Assembly (NCBI GenBank): GCA_026399445.1
Contig: JAPLRA010000072.1
Coordinates: 1-5,551, forward strand
Source of the DNA: Sulfuritalea sp.
Lineage (GTDB): Bacteria > Pseudomonadota > Gammaproteobacteria > Burkholderiales > Rhodocyclaceae
Direction of reading: 5' to 3'
Length of the DNA stretch: 5,551 nt
Below, in pieces: positions 1 through 5,551 of the stretch (the first letter of the stretch is position 1; every line of letters starts with the position of its first letter). The notes beneath the pieces are model-generated. The model made no database searches and was not told the DNA's origin. It was given only the letters and a program-made list of their open reading frames with translations. Position numbers and translations under genes: made by a program.

Positions 1-92
1 CCCACAGCGTCTGGATGATCGCCGATGTCACCCTGCGCGTCGCCAACGAGCAGCGCGCTCAACCGCGCGACCAGGCGTCAACTAGACGTTGA
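1..92 (+). CDS. C-terminal end of an unidentified convergent protein (partial)
   Basis: The plus-strand frame read from base 3 is open from the window edge to a TGA at 90-92 and gives about 29 residues, including VWMIADVTLRVANEQ and a polar, Arg-rich end (QASTRR). Of the first 18 codons, 17 end in G or C (for example GTC, ATC, GCC, ACC, CTG, CGC), as in the real genes of this window. The other two plus frames and the minus strand look less gene-like over the same bases: most are closed by stops and none shows this codon pattern. The frame would end 11 bases inside the 3' end of ychF, making a tail-to-tail overlap. The visible part is too short to assign a family, and I do not recognise it. 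That it is a gene at all is inferred from codon use. Confidence 0.5.
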   Translation, partial: HSVWMIADVTLRVANEQRAQPRDQASTRR

Positions 93-1176
93 ACAGGAAG
101 TTCAGTACGTCGCCGTCCTTGACGACGTAGTCCTTGCCTTCGGCGCGCATTTTTCCGGCTTCCTTCGCGCCAGCTTCACCCTTGTAGGCAATGAAGTCGT
201 CAAAGGCGATGGTCTGGGCGCGGATGAAGCCCTTCTCAAAATCGGTATGAATCACGCCGGCAGCCTGCGGCGCCGTGTCGCCGGCGTGAATGGTCCAGGC
301 GCGCACTTCCTTGACGCCGGCAGTGAAGTAGGTTTGCAGGCCAAGCAGTTTGTAGCCGGCGTGAATCAGGCGATTCAGCCCGGGCTCGGTCAGCCCCAGG
401 TCGGCCAGGAACATCTGTTTTTCATCGTCTTCCAGATCGGCGATTTCGGACTCGATGGCGGCGCAAACGGAGACTACCTCGGCCTTCTCCTCTGCGGCGT
501 GGCTACGCACCGCCTCGACATGGGGATTGTTCTCGAAGCCGCCTTCCTTGACGTTGGCGACGTACAGCACGGGTTTGGCCGTGATCAGGTAGAAGGGTTT
601 GAGCAGCGCCCATTCTTCTTTCGAGAAATCCAGCGCACGGATGGCCTTGGCCTGATTCAGCTGGACCAGACACCGCTCCAGCACCGGCACCAGCAATTTG
701 GCGTCCTTGTCGCCGCCGGACTTGGCCAACTTCGAGTAGCGATTCAATGCGCGCTCCACCGCGGTCATGTCGGCCAATGCCAACTCCGTATCAATGACTT
801 CAATATCGGACAGCGGATCGATCCTGCCCGCCACATGAATCACGTTGTCGTCGCTGAAGCAGCGCACCACGTGCACGATGGCATCGGTTTCGCGAATGTT
901 GGCGAGGAACTGGTTGCCCAGACCCTCACCCTTGCTGGCACCGGCCACCAGCCCGGCAATATCGACGAACTCGACGATGGCCGGCTGGATTTTCTGCGGC
1001 TTGACGATGGCAGACAGTGCAGCCAGTCGCGGGTCCGGCACTTCGACAATGCCGACGTTCGGTTCGATGGTGCAAAAGGGATAGTTCTCCGCCGCGATGC
1101 CCGACTTGGTCAGCGCGTTGAAAAGGGTGGACTTGCCGACGTTGGGCAGGCCGACGATGCCGCATTTGAGACTCAT
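82..1176 (-). CDS. ychF: Redox-regulated, ribosome-associated ATPase YchF (Obg family, OLA1-like)
   Basis: YchF is a cytosolic P-loop NTPase of the Obg/TRAFAC group that binds ribosomes, prefers ATP to GTP and is linked to stress responses. The protein has 364 residues, against about 363 in E. coli. Visible motifs are the Walker A GLPNVGKS (9-16), the G3 motif DIAG (72-75) followed by ASKGEGLGNQF, and His114 in NVIHV, which matches the catalytic His of YchF. In the G4 position it has NVKE (208-211), the NxxE form that explains ATP preference, instead of NKxD. The C-terminal part from about residue 280 is the TGS domain ending DGDVLNFLFNV. The ATG at 1174-1176 is chosen because it gives the family N-terminus MSLKCGIVGLPN; a longer open frame to 1260 only runs back into pth. 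GAAAG lies just upstream. The ATG overlaps the pth stop as ATGA, suggesting coupled translation. No intrinsic terminator follows the TAG. Confidence 0.97.
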   Translation of the reverse strand: MSLKCGIVGLPNVGKSTLFNALTKSGIAAENYPFCTIEPNVGIVEVPDPRLAALSAIVKPQKIQPAIVEFVDIAGLVAGASKGEGLGNQFLANIRETDAIVHVVRCFSDDNVIHVAGRIDPLSDIEVIDTELALADMTAVERALNRYSKLAKSGGDKDAKLLVPVLERCLVQLNQAKAIRALDFSKEEWALLKPFYLITAKPVLYVANVKEGGFENNPHVEAVRSHAAEEKAEVVSVCAAIESEIADLEDDEKQMFLADLGLTEPGLNRLIHAGYKLLGLQTYFTAGVKEVRAWTIHAGDTAPQAAGVIHTDFEKGFIRAQTIAFDDFIAYKGEAGAKEAGKMRAEGKDYVVKDGDVLNFLFNV

Positions 1177-1772
1177 GGATTTTCTTTCACTGCCGCTGAC
1201 GGCTTGGAATTGATTCTTTGGGTGGCTGCGCCGAAATCGCCTCGCGCAAGCGTTGGCCAAGCCAGTAGCGCGCGATCCAACGCGGCGTCGATCTCGCCCC
1301 GTTCTTCCTTGCGCGGCGGCTTCAGCACATAGTCGACGACCTCATTTTTGTCGCCGGGGTGGCCGATGCCGATGCGTAGCCGCCAGTAGTCCTGGGTGCC
1401 CAGATGCGCGGTGATGTCCTTCAGCCCGTTGTGACCACCGAGCCCGCCGCCGAACTTGAGCCGCATCTGGCCCGGCGGCAGGTCCAGTTCATCATGCAGT
1501 ACCAGCATCTCGGCCGGCTCGATGCGATAGAACTGGGTCAGCGCACGCACCGACTGGCCGCAGCGATTCATGAAGGTCTGCGGCAGCAGGAACCACAGAC
1601 TCTCGGCGCGCGCCTGCCCGGCCAGGCCGTGAAAGCGTGACTCGCGGGCTAGACTGACGCCGAGTTCGCGTGCCAGGCGCTCACAAAGCCAAAACCCGGC
1701 GTTGTGCCGGGTTTCAGCGTATTCGGCCCCGGGGTTGCCGAGGCCGACTATCAGACGCAGCGAAGCCTGCAA
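1173..1772 (-). CDS. pth: Peptidyl-tRNA hydrolase
   Basis: Pth cleaves the ester bond of peptidyl-tRNAs released from ribosomes and so recycles tRNA in the cytosol. The chosen start gives 199 residues, close to the 194 of E. coli Pth. Conserved elements are LIVGLGNPG near the start with Asn13, the catalytic His23 in TRHNAGF, FMNRCG with Asn69, HDELDLPPG (93-101) with Asp94, and GGGLGGHNGLKDI (108-120) with His114 and Asn115. No ATG is available near the family N-terminus: the nearest in-frame one lies 56 codons upstream, inside rplY, and would add an unrelated basic stretch. A TTG at 1770-1772, four bases after the rplY TAA and 7 bases after AAGAGA, is the best start; this choice is inferred. 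The gene follows rplY directly and its TGA overlaps the ychF ATG. The rplY-pth-ychF order is common in proteobacteria. Confidence 0.95.
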   Translation of the reverse strand: MQASLRLIVGLGNPGAEYAETRHNAGFWLCERLARELGVSLARESRFHGLAGQARAESLWFLLPQTFMNRCGQSVRALTQFYRIEPAEMLVLHDELDLPPGQMRLKFGGGLGGHNGLKDITAHLGTQDYWRLRIGIGHPGDKNEVVDYVLKPPRKEERGEIDAALDRALLAWPTLARGDFGAATQRINSKPSAAVKENP

Positions 1773-1776
1773 GCGA

Positions 1777-2442
1777 TTATCTCTTGTCGGTCTTCTCGGA
1801 CTTCTTCGCCGCAGGAGCAGCAGCAGCCGCCACAACGGGTGCCGCTTCGGCCACAGGAGCTTCCTCTTCCGCCTTGCCACCACGGACGATGACGGTCGCC
1901 ACAACGGGGTCTTCACCCTTGTGCAGCACGGCTTCGACACCGGCCGGCAGCGTGAGGTGAGAGACGTGCATCGAATGGCCAGAGGTGATGTCCTTCAGGT
2001 CGACTTCGATGAAGGCCGGCAGATCCTTCGGCAGGCAACGCACGTCCAGATCGGACATGACGTGCTGCACCATGCCGCCGGAAAGCTTGACGCCCGGCGA
2101 GACATCGGCGTTGATGAAGTGCAGCGGCACCTTCTGATGCAGCTTGTGGGTGGCATCGACACGCTGGAAATCGGCGTGGAGGATCACCGGACGGTAGGGA
2201 TGGCGCTGCACATCGCGCAGCAGGCACATTTCCTTCTTGCCGTCGAGATTGACGTGGAGCACGGAGGAATAGAAGGCCTCCTTGCGCAGCAGCTGAAACA
2301 GCTCGTTGTGGTCGATGTCGATGGACTGCGACGTGGCGCCACCACCGTAGAGGATGCCGGGAACCCGGCCGGTGCGACGCAGGCGGCGGCTCGCTCCGGT
2401 GCCCTGTCCATCGCGCTTGTTTGCATTGAATTCAAGTTGCAT
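1777..2442 (-). CDS. rplY: 50S ribosomal protein L25, long CTC/TL5 type
   Basis: L25 binds 5S rRNA at the central protuberance of the large ribosomal subunit. This is the two-domain CTC (general stress protein) form with 221 residues, unlike the 94-residue single-domain E. coli L25. The N-terminal 5S-binding domain covers about 1-95 and contains ASRRLRRTGRVPGILYGG (17-34), the characteristic L25 motif. The C-terminal beta domain spans about 100-188 and includes LPAFIEVDLK and GHSMHVSHLTLP. A low-complexity tail (about 191-221) is acidic, then rich in Ala, Pro and Val, and ends Lys-rich (KKSEKTDKR). The ATG at 2440-2442 has a good ribosome binding site, TGGAGT, with a 6-base spacer. It sits 67 bases downstream of prs, across a small hairpin, and 4 bases before pth. 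Confidence 0.97.
   Translation of the reverse strand: MQLEFNANKRDGQGTGASRRLRRTGRVPGILYGGGATSQSIDIDHNELFQLLRKEAFYSSVLHVNLDGKKEMCLLRDVQRHPYRPVILHADFQRVDATHKLHQKVPLHFINADVSPGVKLSGGMVQHVMSDLDVRCLPKDLPAFIEVDLKDITSGHSMHVSHLTLPAGVEAVLHKGEDPVVATVIVRGGKAEEEAPVAEAAPVVAAAAAPAAKKSEKTDKR
1780..1785 (-). promoter_or_regulatory. Probable ribosome binding site of pth
   Basis: AAGAGA in the last two codons of rplY lies 7 bases upstream of the TTG proposed as the pth start. Its position supports that start over the distant upstream ATG. It matches the Shine-Dalgarno consensus only in part, so ribosomes finishing rplY may also re-initiate here. Confidence 0.45.
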
Positions 2443-2448
2443 GATTTA

Positions 2449-2452
2449 CTCC
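2449..2452 (-). promoter_or_regulatory. Ribosome binding site of rplY
   Basis: The minus strand reads GGAG six bases before the rplY ATG, in the context CTGGAGTAAATCATG. It is the clearest Shine-Dalgarno sequence in the window, fitting the high output expected of a ribosomal protein gene. It fixes the rplY start. Confidence 0.75.
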
Positions 2453-2474
2453 AGTAGGTACTGCAGGATGAAAT

Positions 2475-2498
2475 CCCTCGCCCGCGACCAGGCAAGGG
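2475..2498 (-). other. Hairpin in the prs-rplY intergenic region
   Basis: On the minus strand CCCTTGCC, an 8-base loop (TGGTCGCG) and GGCGAGGG form an 8-bp stem. All pairs are Watson-Crick except one U-G wobble; on the plus strand the same position would be a C-A mismatch, so the structure favours minus-strand RNA. It lies 12 bases after the prs stop and about 22 bases before the rplY Shine-Dalgarno. A T-run (TATTTTTTA) precedes the stem, but only ATTT follows it, so this is not a good intrinsic terminator for rightward-to-leftward transcription. A role as a weak attenuator, a processing site or an mRNA stabiliser is possible but inferred. Confidence 0.45.
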
Positions 2499-2510
2499 GG
2501 TAAAAAATAC

Positions 2511-3461
2511 TTAGTCCATGAACAGCGAGGAGACCGATGACTCGTTGCTGATGCGCAGCATGGTCTCGGCCATCAACTCGGCAATCGATATCTGGCGGAT
2601 GCGTTTGCAGGCACGAGCCTCGTCGGCCAGCGGAATGGTGTCGGTCACCACCAGCTCGTCAAGTTCGGACTCCTCGATCCGTGACACGGCGCTACCCGAC
2701 AGCACCGGATGGGTACAGTAGGCCAGCACGCTCTTGGCGCCATGTTCCTTGAGTGCCTGGGCGGCCTTGCACAAGGTTCCGGCGGTGTCGACCATGTCGT
2801 CCATGATGACGCATGTGCGTCCTTCGACTTCACCGATGATGTTCATGACTTCCGACACGTTGGCTTTCGGCCGACGCTTGTCGATGATGGCCAGATCCGA
2901 CTCCAGGCGCTTGGCCAGCGCACGGGCGCGCACCACGCCGCCGACGTCAGGCGAAACCACCAGCAAGTCTTCGTGGCGCTGCTTCCAGATGTCGCCCAGC
3001 AGGATCGGCGCCGCGTAGACGTTGTCGACCGGGATATCGAAGAAGCCCTGAATCTGGTCCGCGTGCAGATCAACCGTCAGCACACGCTGCACGCCGACGG
3101 TCTGCAACATGTTGGCAACGACCTTGGCGGTAATCGCGACACGGGCCGAACGCGTCCGGCGATCCTGGCGGGCGTAGCCGAAATACGGGATGGCGGCAGT
3201 GATGCGTCCGGCGGAGGCCCGCTTCAGGGCGTCCACCATGACCATCAGTTCCATCAGGTTGTCGTTGGTCGGAAAACAGGTCGACTGCAGCACAAAGACA
3301 TCGTGGCCGCGCACATGCTCAAGGATTTCGCAGCTGACCTCGCCGTCGGAAAAACGGCCGACTTCGGCGCGCCCCAAGGAAATGTGCAGGCGTTTGACGA
3401 CATCGGCCGCCAACTTGGGGTTGGCATTACCGGTAAATACCATCAGGCTGTCGTAGGCCAT
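2511..3461 (-). CDS. prs: Ribose-phosphate pyrophosphokinase (PRPP synthetase)
   Basis: Prs transfers pyrophosphate from ATP to ribose 5-phosphate to give PRPP, the precursor of purines, pyrimidines, NAD, histidine and tryptophan. The 316-residue length matches the class I family (315 in E. coli). Visible motifs are VGRFSDGE (34-41), STCFPTNDNLMEL (60-72), YFGYARQDRR (93-102) for ATP binding, DLHADQIQGFFD (131-142) with catalytic His133, Lys195 in DKRRPKAN on the catalytic flexible loop, and the PRPP/ribose phosphate loop DDMVDTAGT (221-229). The ATG at 3459-3461 gives the N-terminus MAYDSLMVFTGNANP, usual for betaproteobacteria. Its ribosome binding site is weak (GAGCAG), and Met7 is a less likely alternative. 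It lies 74 bases after tRNA-Gln and upstream of rplY. No clear promoter is seen, so read-through from ispE and the tRNA is plausible. Confidence 0.98.
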   Translation of the reverse strand: MAYDSLMVFTGNANPKLAADVVKRLHISLGRAEVGRFSDGEVSCEILEHVRGHDVFVLQSTCFPTNDNLMELMVMVDALKRASAGRITAAIPYFGYARQDRRTRSARVAITAKVVANMLQTVGVQRVLTVDLHADQIQGFFDIPVDNVYAAPILLGDIWKQRHEDLLVVSPDVGGVVRARALAKRLESDLAIIDKRRPKANVSEVMNIIGEVEGRTCVIMDDMVDTAGTLCKAAQALKEHGAKSVLAYCTHPVLSGSAVSRIEESELDELVVTDTIPLADEARACKRIRQISIAELMAETMLRISNESSVSSLFMD

Positions 3462-3535
3462 GTCGGTCTGCTCAAGTGAAGCGGGCGGGCGAAACTGTCA
3501 AGGCCGCTCTGTCCGCTACTATTCTGTGAAAAGGT

Positions 3536-3612
3536 TGGCTGGGGAGGAAGGATTCGAACCTTCGCATGCTGGAATCAAAATCCAGTGCCTTAACCAACTT
3601 GGCGACTCCCCA
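3536..3612 (-). tRNA. tRNA-Gln (anticodon UUG)
   Basis: The minus strand folds into a full 77-base cloverleaf. The 7-bp acceptor stem TGGGGAG/CTCCCCA is followed by G73 and an encoded CCA (3536-3538). The D arm starts GCCAAGTTGG, the anticodon stem is CTGGA/TCCAG around loop TTTTGAT, and the T arm is GAAGG-TTCGAAT-CCTTC. The anticodon TTG occupies 3576-3578 and reads CAA and, by wobble, CAG. The U1-A72 pair and G73 are identity elements recognised by glutaminyl-tRNA synthetase in E. coli, which supports the assignment. It lies 68 bases after ispE and 74 bases before prs on the same strand. Neither gap shows a clear terminator or promoter, so it may be processed from the operon transcript (inferred). 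Confidence 0.97.
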
Positions 3613-3680
3613 ACATCGGCACCCCGCCTTGAGAGCGGAGGTCGAAAGGACGCGCATTTTCGGGGTTTTCGCTCCTGCTG

Positions 3681-4517
3681 TCAAATCATGGAGAGCGGAT
3701 GCCGGTCCCGTCCGGCAGCCACAAAGCCTCTCATGTCGGCGGGCAACGCAGCCAGGGCCGCCCGTGCGGCCGACTCCTGATCAAACTCGACGAAACAGCA
3801 GGCTCCCGAACCGCTCATGCGTGCGTCGCCGTAGCGTCGCAGCCAGTCGAGATGACGTTTCACCTCGGGATAGAGTTTGCAGGCAACGGTTTCGAGATCA
3901 TTGTGGCCGAAGCCCGGACGCCAATCGGCGGCCGCGATCGCGGGAGTGTCACGGCGCAGTTGCGCCGAACGAAAGATTTCGGGTGTGGGAACGGCCACGT
4001 CAGGCACCAGTATCAGATACCAGGCCGGCGTCAATTCGATGTCGGTGAAGCGTTCGCCCACTCCTTCGGCGAAGGCGGTGTGGCCATGAACGAAGATCGG
4101 CACGTCGGCGCCCAGCGCAAGACCGATTCGTTGAAGTTCGGCCGGATCAAGGCCGGTTTGCCACAGACGATTCAGCGCGATCAGTGTCGTTGCTGCATCC
4201 GAACTGCCGCCGCCCAGCCCGCCGCCCATCGGCAACCGCTTGTCGACATGCAGGGTGACTCCCGCGGTGGCGCCTGTGGCCTCGCGCAGCGCCGTTGCCG
4301 CGCGGACCGTCAAATCCGTTTCGGGCGGCACCCCGGGCAGCGGGGTTGCGGTCACGATGCGGCCGTCGCTGCGCGGCTCACAGCGGATCGTGTCGCCGAA
4401 ATCCAGAAAACGGAACACGGTTTGCAGCAAATGGTAGCCATCGGCACGGCGTCCGACGACGTGCAGAAAAAGGTTGATCTTGGCCGGGGCCGGCCAGTCG
4501 CGCAGCCAATCGCTCAT
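3681..4517 (-). CDS. ispE: 4-diphosphocytidyl-2-C-methyl-D-erythritol kinase
   Basis: IspE phosphorylates the 2-hydroxyl of CDP-ME with ATP in the MEP (non-mevalonate) pathway to isoprenoids. The protein has 278 residues (283 in E. coli) and the GHMP kinase layout: WPAPAKINLFLHV (8-20) with catalytic Lys13 and RRADGYHLLQTVF just after, the ATP-binding glycine-rich loop PMGGGLGGGSSDAA (96-109), catalytic Asp138 in GADVPIFVHG, and the third motif MSGSGACCF (234-242). The ATG at 4515-4517 overlaps the lolB stop as ATGA and gives the expected N-terminus. A TTG five codons further upstream is possible but would only add residues overlapping lolB. Translation is probably coupled to lolB. The lolB-ispE-tRNA-prs order is a known betaproteobacterial arrangement. 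Confidence 0.97.
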   Translation of the reverse strand: MSDWLRDWPAPAKINLFLHVVGRRADGYHLLQTVFRFLDFGDTIRCEPRSDGRIVTATPLPGVPPETDLTVRAATALREATGATAGVTLHVDKRLPMGGGLGGGSSDAATTLIALNRLWQTGLDPAELQRIGLALGADVPIFVHGHTAFAEGVGERFTDIELTPAWYLILVPDVAVPTPEIFRSAQLRRDTPAIAAADWRPGFGHNDLETVACKLYPEVKRHLDWLRRYGDARMSGSGACCFVEFDQESAARAALAALPADMRGFVAAGRDRHPLSMI

Positions 4518-5041
4518 TCGGGCACATCCCAATCATCGACGATGAGCTTGAATTCGACGTCCTCGCGACGGGCTTCCATCACACGCAAAAGTCGGCGCTG
4601 GCGATACGCCGAGGTATCGCTGATCACCACGCGCCAGCCTTCGACCTCACCGCTCAACTCCGGACGGGCGCCACGCAGCCAGTCCGCCATGGCTTCCAGC
4701 GGCAGCGGCGCACCGAGAACGCGCTGCGCCAGTTGCGGCAATGTATCGGCAGTGATGGTCACCTGATTCGGCTGCGTCAGCCGCGCACCATCCTTGTCGC
4801 GCGTCAGTTCCGCAAGGCCCTGTCCCAGCGGCGACATGAGCAGCACGACATCACTTCCGGCGGTGTGTTCCCAGCGAAAACGCAGATGATCACGCCGCTC
4901 GCCCTGACGCAAGGAAATGCGTCCTTCGGCGCTGACGTTCTGCAGCGGCGGTCCGAGACTGGGTGAAACATCGGATGACGGAGGGAATTCAGCGCAAGCC
5001 GCCAGCAACAGGGCGGCCCAGCAGGCAAGCCATGCTCTCAA
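4514..5041 (-). CDS. lolB: Outer-membrane lipoprotein insertion protein LolB
   Basis: LolB is the outer-membrane receptor that takes lipoproteins from periplasmic LolA and inserts them into the outer membrane. The 175-residue precursor starts with a short signal peptide, MRAWLACWAALLLAAC, whose lipobox LAAC puts the acylated cysteine at residue 16. Residue 17 is Ala, not Asp, consistent with export to the outer membrane. The mature part shows VSAEGRISLRQGERR, SPLGQGLAEL (70-79, resembling the protruding loop region of LolB), PLPLEAMADWLRG (113-124) and the end KLIVDDWDVPE. It is somewhat shorter than E. coli LolB (207). No ATG fits this frame at the N-terminus; a TTG at 5039-5041, overlapping the upstream stop as TTGA, gives a proper signal peptide. 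The upstream ribosome binding site is poor, so coupling to the TPR gene is likely. Assignment rests on motifs plus position before ispE. Confidence 0.92.
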   Translation of the reverse strand: MRAWLACWAALLLAACAEFPPSSDVSPSLGPPLQNVSAEGRISLRQGERRDHLRFRWEHTAGSDVVLLMSPLGQGLAELTRDKDGARLTQPNQVTITADTLPQLAQRVLGAPLPLEAMADWLRGARPELSGEVEGWRVVISDTSAYRQRRLLRVMEARREDVEFKLIVDDWDVPE

Positions 5042-5551
5042 GGAACGAATCGCTTGATGGTCGCCGCCAGCACTTCATTGGTCGGGTGCGCCTTGGTGGC
5101 CTCGCGCCAGACCACCAACGCCTCGTTGGGGCGTCCAAGCGCCCACAGCACCTCGCCGATATGAGCGGCGATCTCGGCATCGGGCTTCTGGGCGTAAGCC
5201 TTCTGCAACGCTTCCAGAGCGGCGGCCGGCTTTCCCTGACGGAACAGAACCCAGCCCTTGCTGTCAAGAATGAAGGGGTCGTCCGGTGTCAACGCCAGGG
5301 CCTTGTCAATCAGTTGCGCGGCTTCGTCGAGGCGCAGATTGCGGTCAGCCAGCGAATAGCCAAGCGCGTTGTAGGCCTGTGCCGAATCCGGCTTGAGCGC
5401 AATCAGGCGGCGCAGGTGGCGCTCCATCACATCCACGTAGCCGAGTTTCTCCGCCGTCAAGGCCACCTCGTAGAGCAATTCGGGCTGATCCGGTTGCACT
5501 TCCAGCGCCTTGGCGAGGAAGGCGAACGCGTCCGCGTGGCGCCCGGCATCA
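5038..5551 (-). CDS. TPR-repeat protein, C-terminal part (5' end outside window)
   Basis: The frame is open from the right edge to a TGA at 5038-5040, giving 170 codons of the C-terminal region. A GTG at 5497-5499 lies inside the frame, but coding continues upstream of it (AFAFLAKALEV), so it is not the start. The sequence consists of tandem tetratricopeptide repeats of about 34 residues: units begin near AYNALGYSLADR, ILDSKGWVLFRQGK and AAHIGEVLWALGR, with the typical Gly/Ala/Pro positions (ALALTPDDP, AYAQKPDAE). TPRs are helical protein-binding scaffolds. A large TPR protein directly before lolB is common in betaproteobacteria, where it is usually an exported or lipoprotein scaffold; neither can be checked here because the N-terminus is missing. 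Its stop overlaps the lolB TTG start, so both are probably co-translated. The binding partner is unknown. Confidence 0.9.
   Translation of the reverse strand, partial: DAGRHADAFAFLAKALEVQPDQPELLYEVALTAEKLGYVDVMERHLRRLIALKPDSAQAYNALGYSLADRNLRLDEAAQLIDKALALTPDDPFILDSKGWVLFRQGKPAAALEALQKAYAQKPDAEIAAHIGEVLWALGRPNEALVVWREATKAHPTNEVLAATIKRFVP

Noticed and set aside
53..69. GC-rich 5-bp inverted repeat (GCGCG/CGCGC) just beyond the ychF stop
   Set aside because: Short, no U-tract on either side, and it lies in the probable coding end of the convergent gene; chance is likely in such GC-rich sequence.
25..1332. Plus-strand open frame of 435 codons opposite ychF and pth
   Set aside because: It is antisense to two clearly conserved genes, has no recognisable domain, and long antisense frames are expected at this GC content.
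1173..1940. Long form of pth with 255 residues from the upstream ATG
   Set aside because: The extra 56 residues are the out-of-frame reading of the rplY 3' end (basic, Leu/Arg-rich) and do not match Pth.
1702..2457. Plus-strand open frame of 251 codons opposite rplY and pth
   Set aside because: Shadow frame antisense to L25, no family features.
2709..3479. Plus-strand open frame of 256 codons opposite prs
   Set aside because: Shadow frame antisense to PRPP synthetase, no family features.
3496..3501. Perfect TTGACA on the minus strand upstream of prs, a possible -35 box
   Set aside because: At spacings of 16 to 18 bases the downstream hexamers (TCACTT, CACTTG, ACTTGA) do not resemble TATAAT, so there is no supported sigma-70 promoter.
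3625..3650. Possible hairpin between ispE and tRNA-Gln (CTCCGC/GCGGGG on the minus strand)
   Set aside because: Only about 6 pairs with a wobble and no following T-run, so it is not supportable as a terminator.
3699..4766. Plus-strand open frame of 355 codons opposite ispE and lolB
   Set aside because: Shadow of ispE and lolB; composition is low in recognisable motifs and the opposite strand carries clear catalytic motifs.

Overview
The window is a compact, high-GC stretch of bacterial housekeeping genes. Nearly everything lies on the minus strand. In transcription order (right to left) it reads: TPR-repeat protein (3' part only), lolB, ispE, tRNA-Gln(UUG), prs, rplY (long CTC-type L25), pth, ychF. 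This order and the protein sequences, such as the Prs N-terminus and the two-domain L25, are typical of Betaproteobacteria. A Rhodocyclales-like organism is my guess, but the genus cannot be settled from the sequence alone.

Right part (3681-5551): the TPR protein, lolB and ispE are joined by stop/start overlaps (TTGA at 5038-5041, ATGA at 4514-4517). They look like one translationally coupled transcript. LolB inserts lipoproteins into the outer membrane. IspE is the kinase of the MEP isoprenoid pathway. Middle (3462-3680): a complete tRNA-Gln with encoded CCA sits between ispE and prs, with about 70 nt on each side and no convincing terminator or promoter. Left part (82-3461): prs makes PRPP. 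After a 67-nt gap containing a small hairpin come rplY and pth, 4 nt apart, and then pth and ychF, which overlap by ATGA (1173-1176). L25, peptidyl-tRNA hydrolase and the ribosome-associated ATPase YchF are all linked to translation, so the left half is a translation and nucleotide-precursor block.

At the far left edge, bases 1-92 carry a plus-strand reading frame with strong coding-like codon use. It is probably the last 29 codons of an unidentified convergent gene that overlaps the 3' end of ychF by 11 bases. There are no mobile elements, CRISPR arrays, rRNAs or long non-coding stretches. The long plus-strand open frames opposite ychF, rplY, prs and ispE are antisense shadows of high-GC genes. 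I found no undescribed system here. The points worth a second look are start-codon choices, gene overlaps, the embedded tRNA, the hairpin and the edge gene.
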